56,320 nucleotides of DNA, taken from JBGVSA01 sp041807905. GTDB taxonomy: Bacteria; Pseudomonadota; Gammaproteobacteria; Burkholderiales; Rhodocyclaceae. This document shows, piece by piece, positions 25,769-35,540 of this stretch (its first letter is position 1; every line of letters starts with the position of its first letter). A model generated the notes under the pieces. That model was not told the DNA's origin, did not search any database, and saw only the letters and a program-made list of their open reading frames with translations. A program made the translations under genes and the position numbers. The stretch is taken from contig NZ_JBGVSA010000025.1 of assembly GCF_041807905.1 (NCBI RefSeq), positions 1-56,320 of the forward strand. The letters run 5' to 3'.

Positions 25769-27853
25769 TCAGGCTTGTTTCTTGTCCAGTTCGGGCATGG
25801 GACGAGTGTGGCCGTCCAGTTCGTCCAGATTGAAGTGCAGCGTCTTGCCGAAGTCCTGCCCGTCGATGTCGAGATCGACCAGGCTGCCGGCAAACGGATT
25901 GGGCTGCGCAGGCGTGCGGGGCGCCGTGCCGGCAGGCGGGATCTCAATGGGTAGCTCGGGCACTTCATCCACCCAGGTTTCCAACTGCGTATGCGTATCG
26001 CTCGTCGAGAGCGGGGTCTGGCCTGCTTCCGGCAATTCGGGGGCGGGCTGGGATTCGGCCGGGGCCGGCGGCTCGTAGCGGAAGTGCCCCAGGGTCTGTT
26101 CGAGGACGCCGAGCAGCATCAGGATTTCATCCACGATCACCAGCGGGAAGCCCAGGCGCGTGCCGTCGCGGTTGTCGCGCAACAACGCATGCAGATAGGC
26201 TTGGCAATCGCGCGTGTTCCATGTTTCGCACAGGCGCTTGCGGATATGCGTCATCGATTCGAGCGACGCGGGATCGCGCAATGCGACCTCGAAATCCTCC
26301 CACGTGACGGGCTGGATGTTGAAAGTCTTGTTGATCTGCGCTGACAGGCCGTCGAATTCCGTGCGCATGCCGGCCGAATGGTAGACCTCGAGGAGTTTGA
26401 TCCACGGTTTGACGGCCTGCTTCGGGTTGGTGCGGATGAAGTCGGCCAGAGTCTGCGCCGCACCCTGTACGCGCCCGAAGGACATCATGATTTCAGCCAG
26501 TTCCACGGCCGAGTCGTGTTCTTCGATGTCCTCCGTCACGACGACATCCGGCGTGGACGGAATGCTGAGGATCGGCTCCAGCGATTCGGTCACGCTGTCC
26601 GCGATCGGCAAAGGAACGAGGCTCGAGCGTTCCGGCCACAGGTCGCGTTCGGTCAGGGGAGCGAAAACGTCGTCTTCGTCCTCGGAGGCCGGACCCTTGT
26701 AGCGGCGATTCAGGCGTACCGTGTGCGGCCCTTCCGAATGAACGGCAATGGCGCGGTCCTTGTGTCGCTTGACCAGCCAGGCCGCCAGCAGGCACAGCAC
26801 CGCCACGATGGCATAGGGCCAGCGCTGCGATAGCAGCGAGTCATCGTTCGAGAAGACTGGCTGGGCAGCGCTTACCGCGCCGCCACTCTGGCGCAATTGG
26901 CGGACCTGTGCTTCGAGGCGGGCATTGTCGGCTGCCAGCTCGGTCTGCAATTGTTCGAGGCGATGCAGGCGCTCCGTGAGGGCGATCTGTTGGGCGATGC
27001 GGTCATCCAGTTCGGAGATGAGTTCCGCTTCGGTGCGGCCATGCGAACTGCGCACCGGCGCCGAGGCGTCGCCCGGCGGAAGGCTGGCGGCCAGTTGTTC
27101 AGTGGATGACGGACCGACCACCAATTGATCATGCGGCGCCGCCTTCGGTGCCGGCGCAGCGGTTTGTGTTCGTACAGGAACGGCGGGCGATGCCGGTGGA
27201 GATTCGTGCACCAGGGCCGGCGTGGGGCGGGCGCGAGTCGCTCCGCTCTGCGCGACGGCGGGGCGGCGAGGGTTGCCGCTTGCTGCGCGACGCGGCGCAG
27301 AGGGGGCACCCGTGGAAGGCGTGTCGGGCGTGCTACTGGCGGCTTGCGGACTGCGTCCCCGCTGGGGCGCTACAGCGTCTCCCGATGCCACGGTGGGAAC
27401 CGACTCGACATTCAGTGGCGGTTCGAGCAAGAGCGCGTATTCGCGGCGCAGATTGGCGCCACATGCTGCGCGTACAGCCAGGCGAACGGCAGGTGCGTCG
27501 GTCGCGGGCGCGCGCAAGACCAGACGGGCCGTGGCGCCACTACCTTCGATAGCGGCGCGCCCATTGGTGATCCACGGAATGCCGTCGTCTTCGTGGTTGC
27601 CCGGCACGACTTGGAAGCATGAAGGGTCCGGCGATTCGCCAGCGGAGAGCTGGAGCGGAATTTCGATGCGCAGCGCCTGGCCAACATGGCTGCGGGTCGT
27701 TGCATCACCCATTCCAAGCGCGTGGGCCGCGGGCGAACAAGCCATTGCAACTGCGAAACAGGCCATGCTCAGCACCGGTCGTCTTGCGGCGCGGACGCTG
27801 CGAGAGGCGCGCAGCAGACGGCCGATCGACGAGTTGGGCCACGACATGCTCAT
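25769..27853 (-). CDS. FimV/HubP-like membrane protein
   Basis: A 694-residue protein. It has a long signal peptide (cut near Ala45, AHA). An N-terminal FimV-type domain follows (LGMGDATTRSHVGQALRIEIPLQL equivalents at 46-70), then a Pro/Ala/Thr-rich linker, a coiled coil (about 272-320), and one membrane helix at about 344-362. A basic juxtamembrane stretch leads into an acidic cytoplasmic part with a TPR-like helical segment (about 455-490). This is the FimV/HubP plan, in which a periplasmic domain and a cytoplasmic TPR region organise the pole and type IV pili. No pilus genes flank it, so it may be a paralogue. Exact family membership should be tested by profile search. Confidence 0.68.
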   Translation of the reverse strand: MSMSWPNSSIGRLLRASRSVRAARRPVLSMACFAVAMACSPAAHALGMGDATTRSHVGQALRIEIPLQLSAGESPDPSCFQVVPGNHEDDGIPWITNGRAAIEGSGATARLVLRAPATDAPAVRLAVRAACGANLRREYALLLEPPLNVESVPTVASGDAVAPQRGRSPQAASSTPDTPSTGAPSAPRRAASGNPRRPAVAQSGATRARPTPALVHESPPASPAVPVRTQTAAPAPKAAPHDQLVVGPSSTEQLAASLPPGDASAPVRSSHGRTEAELISELDDRIAQQIALTERLHRLEQLQTELAADNARLEAQVRQLRQSGGAVSAAQPVFSNDDSLLSQRWPYAIVAVLCLLAAWLVKRHKDRAIAVHSEGPHTVRLNRRYKGPASEDEDDVFAPLTERDLWPERSSLVPLPIADSVTESLEPILSIPSTPDVVVTEDIEEHDSAVELAEIMMSFGRVQGAAQTLADFIRTNPKQAVKPWIKLLEVYHSAGMRTEFDGLSAQINKTFNIQPVTWEDFEVALRDPASLESMTHIRKRLCETWNTRDCQAYLHALLRDNRDGTRLGFPLVIVDEILMLLGVLEQTLGHFRYEPPAPAESQPAPELPEAGQTPLSTSDTHTQLETWVDEVPELPIEIPPAGTAPRTPAQPNPFAGSLVDLDIDGQDFGKTLHFNLDELDGHTRPMPELDKKQA

Positions 27854-28231
27854 AGGCAGGAATCCTTATGCGAGGGGATGCAACTTATGTTGTAAGCGCA
27901 TTCTGAATGATGCGGACGCAAATTTATAGTTTTTGTTGTTTCGATGTGATACAGCCTTTAGGGATCCGTCAAGCCTTCTGCCCTTGTGGCTAGTACGGAT
28001 TGTGTCGCCGGAAACCCGCTCCACGCTTGGTTTCGAACGATTTTTCGAAGACCCTGGCCGTTTCGGTTAAAATCGTTGGTTGACTCAGGTCTTGGTGTGC
28101 AGTGCATCAATAGTGTAGGGGCTGTCTGATGTTGGCCTTCACCAACCCTGACGTTTCTCCAACAACTCACGAGGCGTGTGGCTGTATTTCCGGGGGCTTT
28201 GCCTACGGTTGCGGTCTGACGAAGGGCAACT
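27854..28231 (+). promoter_or_regulatory. Divergent promoter region of sucC and the FimV-like gene
   Basis: These 378 bases hold no gene I can support. A TAAAAT (28068-28073) and a TTGACT (28080-28085) are candidate promoter parts for sucC, but neither has a good partner at normal distance. The start region 27870-27960 is AT-rich, as a divergent promoter would be. Confidence 0.35.
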
Positions 28232-29392
28232 ATGAAAATCCACGAATATCAAGCGAAAGAGATCCTTCACAAGTACGGGGTTGCGACTCCCCGTGGGATT
28301 CCCGCTTTCTCGGTCGACGAAGCGGTCGCGGCCGCCGACAAGCTGGGCGGTTCGATCTGGGTCGTCAAGGCGCAGATCCACGCAGGCGGCCGCGGCAAGG
28401 GCGGCGGCGTGAAGCTGGCACGCTCGAAGGAAGAAGTGCGCGAGTTGTCCTCGAAGATCCTGGGCATGCAACTGGTGACGCCCCAGACCGGCCCGGAAGG
28501 CAAGAAGGTCAATCGCCTGCTGATCGCCGAGGGCGCTGATATCAAGAAGGAATACTACGTTGCCGCGCTGACCGACCGCGCCACGCAGAAGGTCGTCATG
28601 ATGGCCTCCTCCGAAGGCGGCATGGAAATCGAAGAAGTCGCCGCCGCCACGCCCGAGAAGATCCTCAAGGTCTTCATCGACCCGCAGGTCGGCATCTCCG
28701 ACGCCCAGGCGCTGGAACTGGCCAAGGGCATCGGCATTCCCGAAGGTTCGATCCCGCAAGCCGTCGACACGCTCAAGCGTCTGTACACGTGCTACATGGA
28801 AACCGACGCTTCGCTGGCCGAAATCAATCCGCTGATTCTCGAAGGCGACGGCAGCATCAAGGCGCTGGACGCCAAGTTCGACTTCGACGCGAACGCGCTC
28901 TTCCGTCACCCGGAAATCGTTGCCTTGCGCGACCTGGACGAAGAAGATCCGGCCGAAATCGAAGCCTCCAAGTTCGATCTGGCCTACATCCAGCTCGACG
29001 GCAACATCGGCTGTCTGGTGAACGGCGCCGGCCTGGCCATGGCCACCATGGACACCATCAAGCTGTTCGGTGGCGAGCCGGCCAACTTCCTCGACGTGGG
29101 GGGCGGCGCCACCACCGAGAAGGTCACCGAAGCCTTCAAGATCATGCTGCGCAACCCCAACTGCAAGGCCATCCTGGTGAACATTTTCGGCGGCATCATG
29201 CGCTGCGACACCATCGCCACGGGCGTCGTCGCCGCCGCGCGCGAAGTGCACCTGAAGGTGCCGCTGGTCGTCCGCATGAAGGGCACCAACGAAGACCTGG
29301 GCAAGCAGATCCTGGCCGAATCGGGCCTGCCGATCATCGCTGCCGACACCATGGCCGAAGCCGCGCAAAAAGTCGTCGCTGCTGCGAAGTAA
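28232..29392 (+). CDS. sucC: Succinyl-CoA synthetase, beta subunit (ADP-forming)
   Basis: TCA-cycle enzyme making ATP from succinyl-CoA, ADP and phosphate. It has 386 residues, normal length. The ATP-grasp domain covers the N-terminal 240 residues, starting MKIHEYQAKEILHKYGV, with AQIHAGGRGKGGGVKL as the nucleotide loop. The C-terminal CoA-ligase domain carries NIFGGIMRCD. GAAGGG sits before the ATG. It is the first gene of the sucCD operon, 35 bp before sucD. Confidence 0.98.
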   Translation: MKIHEYQAKEILHKYGVATPRGIPAFSVDEAVAAADKLGGSIWVVKAQIHAGGRGKGGGVKLARSKEEVRELSSKILGMQLVTPQTGPEGKKVNRLLIAEGADIKKEYYVAALTDRATQKVVMMASSEGGMEIEEVAAATPEKILKVFIDPQVGISDAQALELAKGIGIPEGSIPQAVDTLKRLYTCYMETDASLAEINPLILEGDGSIKALDAKFDFDANALFRHPEIVALRDLDEEDPAEIEASKFDLAYIQLDGNIGCLVNGAGLAMATMDTIKLFGGEPANFLDVGGGATTEKVTEAFKIMLRNPNCKAILVNIFGGIMRCDTIATGVVAAAREVHLKVPLVVRMKGTNEDLGKQILAESGLPIIAADTMAEAAQKVVAAAK

Positions 29393-29427
29393 TTGCGACC
29401 CCCACAGCGACACAGAAGGAATTTCAA

Positions 29428-30321
29428 ATGAGCATCCTGATCGACAAGAACACCAAGGTCATCACCCAGGGCATCACCGGCAAGACCGGCCAGTTCCACA
29501 CGCGCATGTGCCGTGACTACGCCAACGGCCAGAACTGTTTCGTGGCCGGCGTGAACCCGAAGAAGGCTGGCGAAGACTTCGAAGGCATTCCTATCTACGG
29601 CAATGTGTCCGAAGCGAAGGCCGCCACCGGCGCCACCGTGTCGGTGATCTACGTGCCGCCCGCAGGTGCCGCCGCTGCCATCTGGGAAGCGGTCGAGGCC
29701 GACCTCGATCTGGCGATCTGCATCACCGAAGGCATCCCCGTTCGCGACATGCTCGAAGTGCGCAACAAGATGAAGGCCAAGGAAGCCGCTGGCGGTAAGA
29801 AGACGCTGCTGCTCGGCCCGAACTGCCCCGGCCTGATCACCCCGGACGAAATCAAGATCGGCATCATGCCGGGCCACATTCACCGCAAGGGCCGCATCGG
29901 CGTGGTATCGCGCTCGGGCACGTTGACGTACGAAGCTGTCGCACAACTGACTGAACTGGGCCTGGGCCAGTCGTCCGCCGTAGGTATCGGTGGCGACCCC
30001 ATCAATGGTCTGAAGCACATCGATGTGATGCGCCTCTTCAATGACGATCCTGATACCGACGCCGTCATCATGATTGGTGAAATCGGCGGTCCGGACGAGG
30101 CTGAAGCCGCCCGCTGGTGCAAGGACAACATGAAGAAGCCGGTGGTGGGCTTCATCGCCGGCGTCACCGCGCCGGCCGGCAAGCGCATGGGCCACGCCGG
30201 TGCGCTGATTTCGGGGGGCGCAGACACCGCCGAAGCCAAGCTCGCCATCATGGAAGAGTGCGGTTTCAAGGTGACGCGCAACCCCTCCGAAATGGGCAAG
30301 CTGCTGAAGTCGGTGTTGTAA
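29428..30321 (+). CDS. sucD: Succinyl-CoA synthetase, alpha subunit
   Basis: A 297-residue subunit that binds CoA and carries the phosphohistidine intermediate. The CoA-binding Rossmann start ITGKTGQFHT is visible, as is the phospho-His, His256, in KRMGHAGALISGG. AGAAGGA at 29414-29420 supports the ATG at 29428. A longer open frame begins at 28789 within sucC, but that part is a shadow of sucC. A strong terminator ends the operon. Confidence 0.98.
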   Translation: MSILIDKNTKVITQGITGKTGQFHTRMCRDYANGQNCFVAGVNPKKAGEDFEGIPIYGNVSEAKAATGATVSVIYVPPAGAAAAIWEAVEADLDLAICITEGIPVRDMLEVRNKMKAKEAAGGKKTLLLGPNCPGLITPDEIKIGIMPGHIHRKGRIGVVSRSGTLTYEAVAQLTELGLGQSSAVGIGGDPINGLKHIDVMRLFNDDPDTDAVIMIGEIGGPDEAEAARWCKDNMKKPVVGFIAGVTAPAGKRMGHAGALISGGADTAEAKLAIMEECGFKVTRNPSEMGKLLKSVL

Positions 30322-30357
30322 ACGGTCACACGGATATCTCGGTATCTGTCAAAAAAG

Positions 30358-30386
30358 CGCCCGGTCCAAAGCCGGGCGTTTTTCTT
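30358..30386 (+). terminator. Terminator of sucCD
   Basis: CGCCCGG (30358-30364) pairs with CCGGGCG (30372-30378) around a 7-nt loop, then TTTTTCTT. An A-run precedes the stem. Confidence 0.9.
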
Positions 30387-30478
30387 GGCTTGAACACGGT
30401 CATAATTGTCTGCAATCAATTTGCAGGAAATGTCCGACCACTTAGCATGGCGAGTCGTACATTGTTAGGGAGACAAGA

Positions 30479-31204
30479 ATGGAAGTCATACAAACCAGCG
30501 CTTTCTGGCTGAGTTTGCTCGCCATCATCGGCGTCAATATTCTGCTGTCGGGCGACAACGCGGTTGTCATCGCGCTGGCGTCGCGCTCGCTGCCGACGGC
30601 CCAGAAGAAGCAGGCCATCATCTGGGGATCGGTTGCAGCGATCGTCATGCGCGTCGTGCTGACGATCTTCGCCACCCGCCTGCTCGAACTGCCGTGGCTG
30701 AAGATGGTCGGAGCACTGCTGCTGCTGTGGATCGGCGTGCAGTTGCTCGATGAAGAGGATGGGGATGCAGACATCAAAGCGCACACCTCTATCCTGGCGG
30801 CCATTCGCACTATCCTGATCGCCGACCTCGTGATGAGCCTGGACAACGTGCTGGCGGTCGCCGGTGCGGCCAATACGGCACCCGAGAGCGCGCGCCTGCT
30901 GCTGTTGATCATCGGTCTGGCGCTGTCGATTCCCATCGTGGTGTTCGGTAGCAACATCGTGTTGTGGCTGATGGAGCGCTTCCCGGTCATCGTGGTGCTG
31001 GGCGCCATGCTGTTGGGCTGGATCGCGGGCGAAATGCTGTCGGACGAGCCGGGGCTCGAGTCCGTCGTCCACATGACCCGCACCTTGCACTACGCATTTG
31101 CGATCGTCGGCGCGCTACTGGTGCTCGCCATTGCAAAGCTGCGCAAACGCAGGGCGCTGGCGGCCGATTCGGCTACTGCGCGCGAGGAATCTTCTTCCTC
31201 CTGA
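30479..31204 (+). CDS. TerC/YjbE-family integral membrane protein
   Basis: A 241-residue, roughly seven-helix membrane protein of the TerC superfamily. The two conserved acidic motifs are SGDNAVVIALA in helix 1 and SLDNVLAVAG in the middle. Family members have been tied to metal-ion (manganese) export and to metallation of secreted proteins; direct function here is unproven. AGGGAG at 30467-30472 marks the start. The short leader does not show a yybP-ykoY riboswitch, which some terC-type genes have. A CATAAT at 30401-30406 may be its -10 box. Confidence 0.92.
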   Translation: MEVIQTSAFWLSLLAIIGVNILLSGDNAVVIALASRSLPTAQKKQAIIWGSVAAIVMRVVLTIFATRLLELPWLKMVGALLLLWIGVQLLDEEDGDADIKAHTSILAAIRTILIADLVMSLDNVLAVAGAANTAPESARLLLLIIGLALSIPIVVFGSNIVLWLMERFPVIVVLGAMLLGWIAGEMLSDEPGLESVVHMTRTLHYAFAIVGALLVLAIAKLRKRRALAADSATAREESSSS

Positions 31205-31336
31205 GCGTTTTGCTCTCTACAGGGGGGGCGCACCTGCCCACCCTGGATCGACGGACGTCGCGAAAAGCGATGGCGCAGGCCGATCCCGGCCGTGATTTTG
31301 CGATTCCTCTGGACGGGTTCCGACGGAGCGACTGGA

Positions 31337-32290
31337 ATGACGATCTACCTGACCGAGCAAGACGTCGAGAAGCTCATCGACATGCAGATGGCCGTCGACG
31401 CGGTCGAAGCTGCCCACATGGCGCTGGCGCGCGGCGAGGCGATCGACATTCCCCGAAATCGTGTGCGGGCCGGGGCTGGCACGCAGCATCTGCTGCAGGC
31501 CGGATGGCCTGCACGTGGCGCAACCGGCTTCAAGGTCTACACCGTGGCGGGAGGCAAGGCACGCTTCTGGCTGCATCTTTATGACATCGTGAGCGGACTG
31601 CCGATGGCGGTCATTGAAGCGGATCTGCTCGGCATGATGCGCACGGGGGCCGCAGGCGGCGTTGCCGCCCGTCGCCTTGCGCGAAGCGATGCCCGCATCG
31701 CTGGCATTATCGGCGCTGGCTGGCAGGCGCGCGGGCAATTGCTGGCGCTGGCGCATGTGTGCCGGCTTGAACGTGTGCTCGTATTCGCCCGCAATGCCGA
31801 GCGGCTCGCGACCTTCTGCCGCGACATGTCCGCCCAGACCGGGCTCTCAGTGGAGCCCGCCGAAAGTGCCCAGGCGCTGGCGAGGCTGGCGGACATCGTG
31901 GTCACTGCCACGACTTCGCCGAAGCCGGTGCTGGAAGGCGTGTGGCTGCGCGAAGGCACGCATGTCAACGCGATGGGCTCCAATTCGCTGGCACGGCGCG
32001 AGGTCGATGAGGCATTGGTCAGTCGTGCTGATCTGATCTGTGTCGATGCGGTCGAGACTGCGCTGAAGGAAGCGGGCGATCTGTTGCCGAGCCTCGAAAA
32101 AGGGCGACTGGCTGCGGGGCGTCTGGTCGAGTTGGGCGACCTCGTCGCGGGTTTTCGCAAGGGGCGAACCACCGAGCAGCAGATCACGCTGTTCGAGTCG
32201 CAGGGCATGGGCATCCAGGACCTGTCGCTCGGGCTCGATCTGCTCGAGCGCGCACGCGCTGCCGGACTCGGGCGGAACCTGCCATACTGA
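31337..32290 (+). CDS. Ornithine cyclodeaminase / mu-crystallin family protein
   Basis: A 317-residue NAD(P)-dependent enzyme of the OCD/mu-crystallin family, which includes ornithine cyclodeaminase, alanine dehydrogenase and imine reductases. The Rossmann loop GIIGAGWQARGQL is near residue 128, and substrate-domain motifs MRTGAAGG and NAMGSNS are present. Which amino or imino acid it uses cannot be told. The start chosen is the ATG at 31337 after GGAG; the frame extends 45 bases further up. The 132-bp gap to terC contains an imperfect GC-rich inverted repeat only. Confidence 0.87.
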   Translation: MTIYLTEQDVEKLIDMQMAVDAVEAAHMALARGEAIDIPRNRVRAGAGTQHLLQAGWPARGATGFKVYTVAGGKARFWLHLYDIVSGLPMAVIEADLLGMMRTGAAGGVAARRLARSDARIAGIIGAGWQARGQLLALAHVCRLERVLVFARNAERLATFCRDMSAQTGLSVEPAESAQALARLADIVVTATTSPKPVLEGVWLREGTHVNAMGSNSLARREVDEALVSRADLICVDAVETALKEAGDLLPSLEKGRLAAGRLVELGDLVAGFRKGRTTEQQITLFESQGMGIQDLSLGLDLLERARAAGLGRNLPY

Positions 32291-32345
32291 ACGAACGGAC
32301 GTGACAGACACATGACGGCGTTGCGACGCGGTCACTGAGGAAGAC

Positions 32346-33107
32346 ATGGCAAAGCTGATTTTGAGCATGGACGGGCTGGTGCTGAAGGAAATTGCGCTCA
32401 CCAAAGAGCGCACGACCATCGGTCGCAAGCCTCACAACGACATCCAGATCGACAACCTTGCCATCAGCGGCGAGCATGCGGTCATCGTCGCCATACTCAA
32501 CGACGCCTTTCTCGAAGACCTCAACAGTACCAACGGCACATACGTGAATGGCATGGCCGTCAAGAAGCACGTGCTCAAGGACAACGACGTCGTCGAGCTC
32601 GGCAAATATCGTCTCAAATTCCTCAAGGATGCGCCGGAGTTTCAGGCCGCCAATACCTTTGAAAAGGCATTCCTGCCGCAGGGCGAGGGCGCGCAACTGG
32701 GCAATGCTCCGCGCGCGCATACCGAGACCATGCTCGGTTTTGGCGAGACCACTCTGACTGAAAGCACGCCCACCAATGGCTGGCAGACGCCGCCGGAAGC
32801 GGCCGGGCAGGCCACACCTGCTGGCAGTGGCAGCGAAGCCGTTGGCGTGGTGCAGATTCTCTCCGGGCGCAATGCCGGTCGCGAACTGGAATTGTCCAAA
32901 TCGCTGACAACGCTGGGCAAACCCGGCATGCAGGTCGCGGTCATCACGCGCCGCCCCCACGGCTATTTCATCACCCACGTGGAAGGCGACAGTTTCCCGA
33001 TCCTGAATGGCCGGCAGCTCGATGCCCAGGCCCATCTGCTGGGGGATCACGACGTGATCGAGATCGCCGGAGTCAAAATGGAGTTTTACCTGCGGCCGTC
33101 CGCTTGA
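32346..33107 (+). CDS. FHA-domain protein (two FHA modules)
   Basis: A 253-residue phosphothreonine-recognition protein. The first FHA domain (about residues 20-92) has the canonical GRKPHNDI, SGEHAV and NSTNGTYVNG elements. After a Pro/Gly/Ala linker, residues about 170-252 resemble a second, degenerate FHA fold (LNGRQL in place of STNGT) that has probably lost phosphopeptide binding. No Ser/Thr kinase is encoded in the window. GAGGAAG lies before the ATG. Confidence 0.88.
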   Translation: MAKLILSMDGLVLKEIALTKERTTIGRKPHNDIQIDNLAISGEHAVIVAILNDAFLEDLNSTNGTYVNGMAVKKHVLKDNDVVELGKYRLKFLKDAPEFQAANTFEKAFLPQGEGAQLGNAPRAHTETMLGFGETTLTESTPTNGWQTPPEAAGQATPAGSGSEAVGVVQILSGRNAGRELELSKSLTTLGKPGMQVAVITRRPHGYFITHVEGDSFPILNGRQLDAQAHLLGDHDVIEIAGVKMEFYLRPSA

Positions 33108-33177
33108 CGGTCTGCCCGCCCAGATGAGTCCGGCGCGGCGTTGCGTCTGGACGGTGCGGGCGCATTGCTGCTGATTC

Positions 33178-34620
33178 ATGTCCAGTATCGCCCCTTCCGA
33201 CGCATCCGCTCGCAATCGTTATCTCGTCTGGCTCGTCGCCGGCGCTTTCTTCATGGAGCTGCTGGACTCGACGGTGATCACCACCGCTCTGCCGCAAATG
33301 GCGCAGAGCTTCCATACGCTGCCGATCCATCTGTCGATGGGGGTGAGCGCCTACATGCTGGCGCTCGCCGTGTTCATTCCGTTGTCGGGCTGGATGGCCG
33401 ATCGCTTTGGGCCGCGCCAGGTCTTTGGCGGTGCCATTCTGGTGTTTACCTTCGCGTCGGTGCTGTGCAGCCTGAGCGACAACCTGTGGTTCTTCACGGC
33501 CGCTCGTATTCTGCAAGGCTTTGGCGGCGCGATGATGGTGCCGGTCGGCAGACTCGTGGTGCTGCGTTCCACGCCGAAGGAACAGCTTGTCGGCGCGATC
33601 GCCATGCTCACGTGGCCGGCGCTCGGCGCTCCCGTGCTCGGCCCGGAGCTGGGCGGGTACATCACGACGCATTGGGGTTGGCACTGGATATTCCTTCTCA
33701 ATGTGCCTTTCGGTCTGCTCGGTTTCGCGTTGACGTTGTTGCTGGTGAGCGGCGAGCCAGGAGGACCGCGTCCATTCGACGTCAAGGGTTTCATCCTGAG
33801 CGGCGTGGGTTGCAGCGCCTTGATGTTCGCCTGCGATCTGTCCAGCCATTCGCCTTTCGACATGTGGCAGGTCGGCCTGTGCGCCATATTGGGCATCGTG
33901 ACGCTGCTTTGGGCGGGACATCACTTGCTGCACACGAAGCACCCGCTGGTGGACCTGAGCGCATTCAAGGTACGCACATTCCTGGTGTCCATGCGCGGCG
34001 GCTTCCTGTTTCGCATGGCGATCAACAGCGTGCCGTTTCTCGCGCCCCTGATGTTCCAATTGGCCTTTGGATTTTCCGCGACCACTTCGGGCCTGCTTCT
34101 GCTCGCCCTGTTCGCCGGCAACATCGCGATGAAGCCACTGACCACGCCGTGGATGCGCGCATGGGGGTTCCGCGGCGTTCTCATCACCAACGGTGTGCTG
34201 GTTGCAGCGGGGTTCGCCCTGTGCATGTTCTTGACGGCCGATACGCCGCGCACCGTCATCATGCTGGTGCTGTTCTTCACGGGCCTGTCGCGCTCGATGC
34301 AATTCACCGGGCTGAGCACATTCAGTTTCTGCGATATCGCGCCGGCGCGCATGAGCGACGCTTCCACGCTCAGCAGCGTCCTCGTACAAATGAGCGCCGG
34401 CATGGGTGTGGCGATCGGCGCCGTGCTGCTCAGAGCGGCATCGGTGTGGTTCCCGGCGGAAGGTCAGGCGATGTCGCGCGAGGCGTTCCAGGTTGCTTTT
34501 GCGTTCATGGCCGTTTTGTCGCTCGTCGGGCTGATCGATCTGTTTTCGGTGTCCGCCGACGCGGGGGATGAAGTGAGCGGGCGTGCTGCGCAGCAGCGTG
34601 CGTTGCGGGGTCGAGCGTGA
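33178..34620 (+). CDS. MFS transporter, DHA2 (EmrB/QacA, MdtD-like) family
   Basis: A 480-residue membrane exporter with about 14 predicted helices. Motif A is GWMADRFGPRQVF, and the antiporter motif C is GAPVLGPELGGYI. The first helix has LLDSTVITTALP, the DHA2 signature. The likely role is proton-driven drug or metabolite efflux; the substrate is unknown. There is no strong ribosome site before the ATG at 33178. No periplasmic adaptor (EmrA-like) gene accompanies it. Confidence 0.9.
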   Translation: MSSIAPSDASARNRYLVWLVAGAFFMELLDSTVITTALPQMAQSFHTLPIHLSMGVSAYMLALAVFIPLSGWMADRFGPRQVFGGAILVFTFASVLCSLSDNLWFFTAARILQGFGGAMMVPVGRLVVLRSTPKEQLVGAIAMLTWPALGAPVLGPELGGYITTHWGWHWIFLLNVPFGLLGFALTLLLVSGEPGGPRPFDVKGFILSGVGCSALMFACDLSSHSPFDMWQVGLCAILGIVTLLWAGHHLLHTKHPLVDLSAFKVRTFLVSMRGGFLFRMAINSVPFLAPLMFQLAFGFSATTSGLLLLALFAGNIAMKPLTTPWMRAWGFRGVLITNGVLVAAGFALCMFLTADTPRTVIMLVLFFTGLSRSMQFTGLSTFSFCDIAPARMSDASTLSSVLVQMSAGMGVAIGAVLLRAASVWFPAEGQAMSREAFQVAFAFMAVLSLVGLIDLFSVSADAGDEVSGRAAQQRALRGRA

Positions 34621-34711
34621 CACAAGTCATGTGTGCCGACGCCGGATTGGCGGCATTGTGGCAACTTCGCGCGCTCGCTCCGCGGGGATGCGCCTGGTCA
34701 GGGGAGACGTC

Positions 34712-35485
34712 ATGCGCGTGAGAGTTCTCGGTTGCAGCGGCGGCATTGGTGGCGTCAGTTCGCGCACCACTGCGCTGCTGGTCGACGACGACACGCTGAT
34801 CGACTGCGGCACGGGGGTCGGAGTCTTGGACATTGATGAGATGGCGAGCATCGATCGCGTCTTCGTGACGCACGCCCATCTCGATCATATTGCGCTGCTG
34901 CCCATGTTGATCGATGCCGTCAGCGAGCTGCGCCGCGAGCCGTTGCAAGTGTTCGCCAACGCGGCGACGCTGGGCGTTCTGCGTGAGCACATCTTCAATT
35001 GGCGCGTGTGGCCCGATTTCACCGCCATCCCCGATTGTGCGGCGCCGTGCCTTCGATTCAACGCCATCGACGTTGGCCAGACGATCGAACTCGGCCATGG
35101 CCGGTGCATTCGCGGGCTGCCTGTCGACCATGCCGTGCCGGCGATGGGTTATTGCGCGACCTCGCCGGATGGCGCTGGCCTGGCCTTTTCGGGCGATACC
35201 ACGCACAGCCCCGAACTGGCCGCGGCGCTCAATACGCTCGATGACCTTCGCTACCTTCTCATCGAGACAGCCTACACCGACGCACAGCGCGAAATGGCCA
35301 CGGCCGCGCGCCACATGTGCCCGCAGTTGCTGGCAGAGTTCTTGCGTACCTTGGACGTGCGGCCCGAGGTGTTCGTCTCCCATCTCAAGCCGGGCAGCGA
35401 AGTCCAGATCATGCGCGAACTGCAGGGCTACGAAATTCCGTTCCAGCCCCGCGCCCTGCAGGCCGATGAAGTCTTTTATTTATAG
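34712..35485 (+). CDS. MBL-fold protein, class II cyclic-nucleotide phosphodiesterase-like
   Basis: A 257-residue metallo-beta-lactamase-fold hydrolase. Metal site residues are His54, His56, Asp58 and His59 (THAHLDHI), His140 and Asp162 (SGDTTHS), with a late His in VSHLKPG. The THxHLDH motif and overall plan are those of the class II 3',5'-cyclic-nucleotide phosphodiesterases (yeast PDE1, CpdP), so cAMP or cGMP hydrolysis is the first guess. Other MBL activities remain possible. GGGGAG at 34701-34706 fixes the ATG at 34712, although the frame is open to 34583. The GAF-ATPase gene starts 55 bp downstream. Confidence 0.75.
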   Translation: MRVRVLGCSGGIGGVSSRTTALLVDDDTLIDCGTGVGVLDIDEMASIDRVFVTHAHLDHIALLPMLIDAVSELRREPLQVFANAATLGVLREHIFNWRVWPDFTAIPDCAAPCLRFNAIDVGQTIELGHGRCIRGLPVDHAVPAMGYCATSPDGAGLAFSGDTTHSPELAAALNTLDDLRYLLIETAYTDAQREMATAARHMCPQLLAEFLRTLDVRPEVFVSHLKPGSEVQIMRELQGYEIPFQPRALQADEVFYL

Positions 35486-35540
35486 CGACACGGAGACGCG
35501 GTACGCTGCCGCCCACAACACCGAGTAAGAGAAGAGCGAC

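Noticed and set aside
28789..29427. Fusion of an upstream segment to SucD
   Set aside because: It is the sucC gene read in another frame; sucD has its own ribosome site and start.
30387..30478. yybP-ykoY (manganese) riboswitch before terC
   Set aside because: The leader is under 95 bases and I see none of the expected conserved loop sequences.
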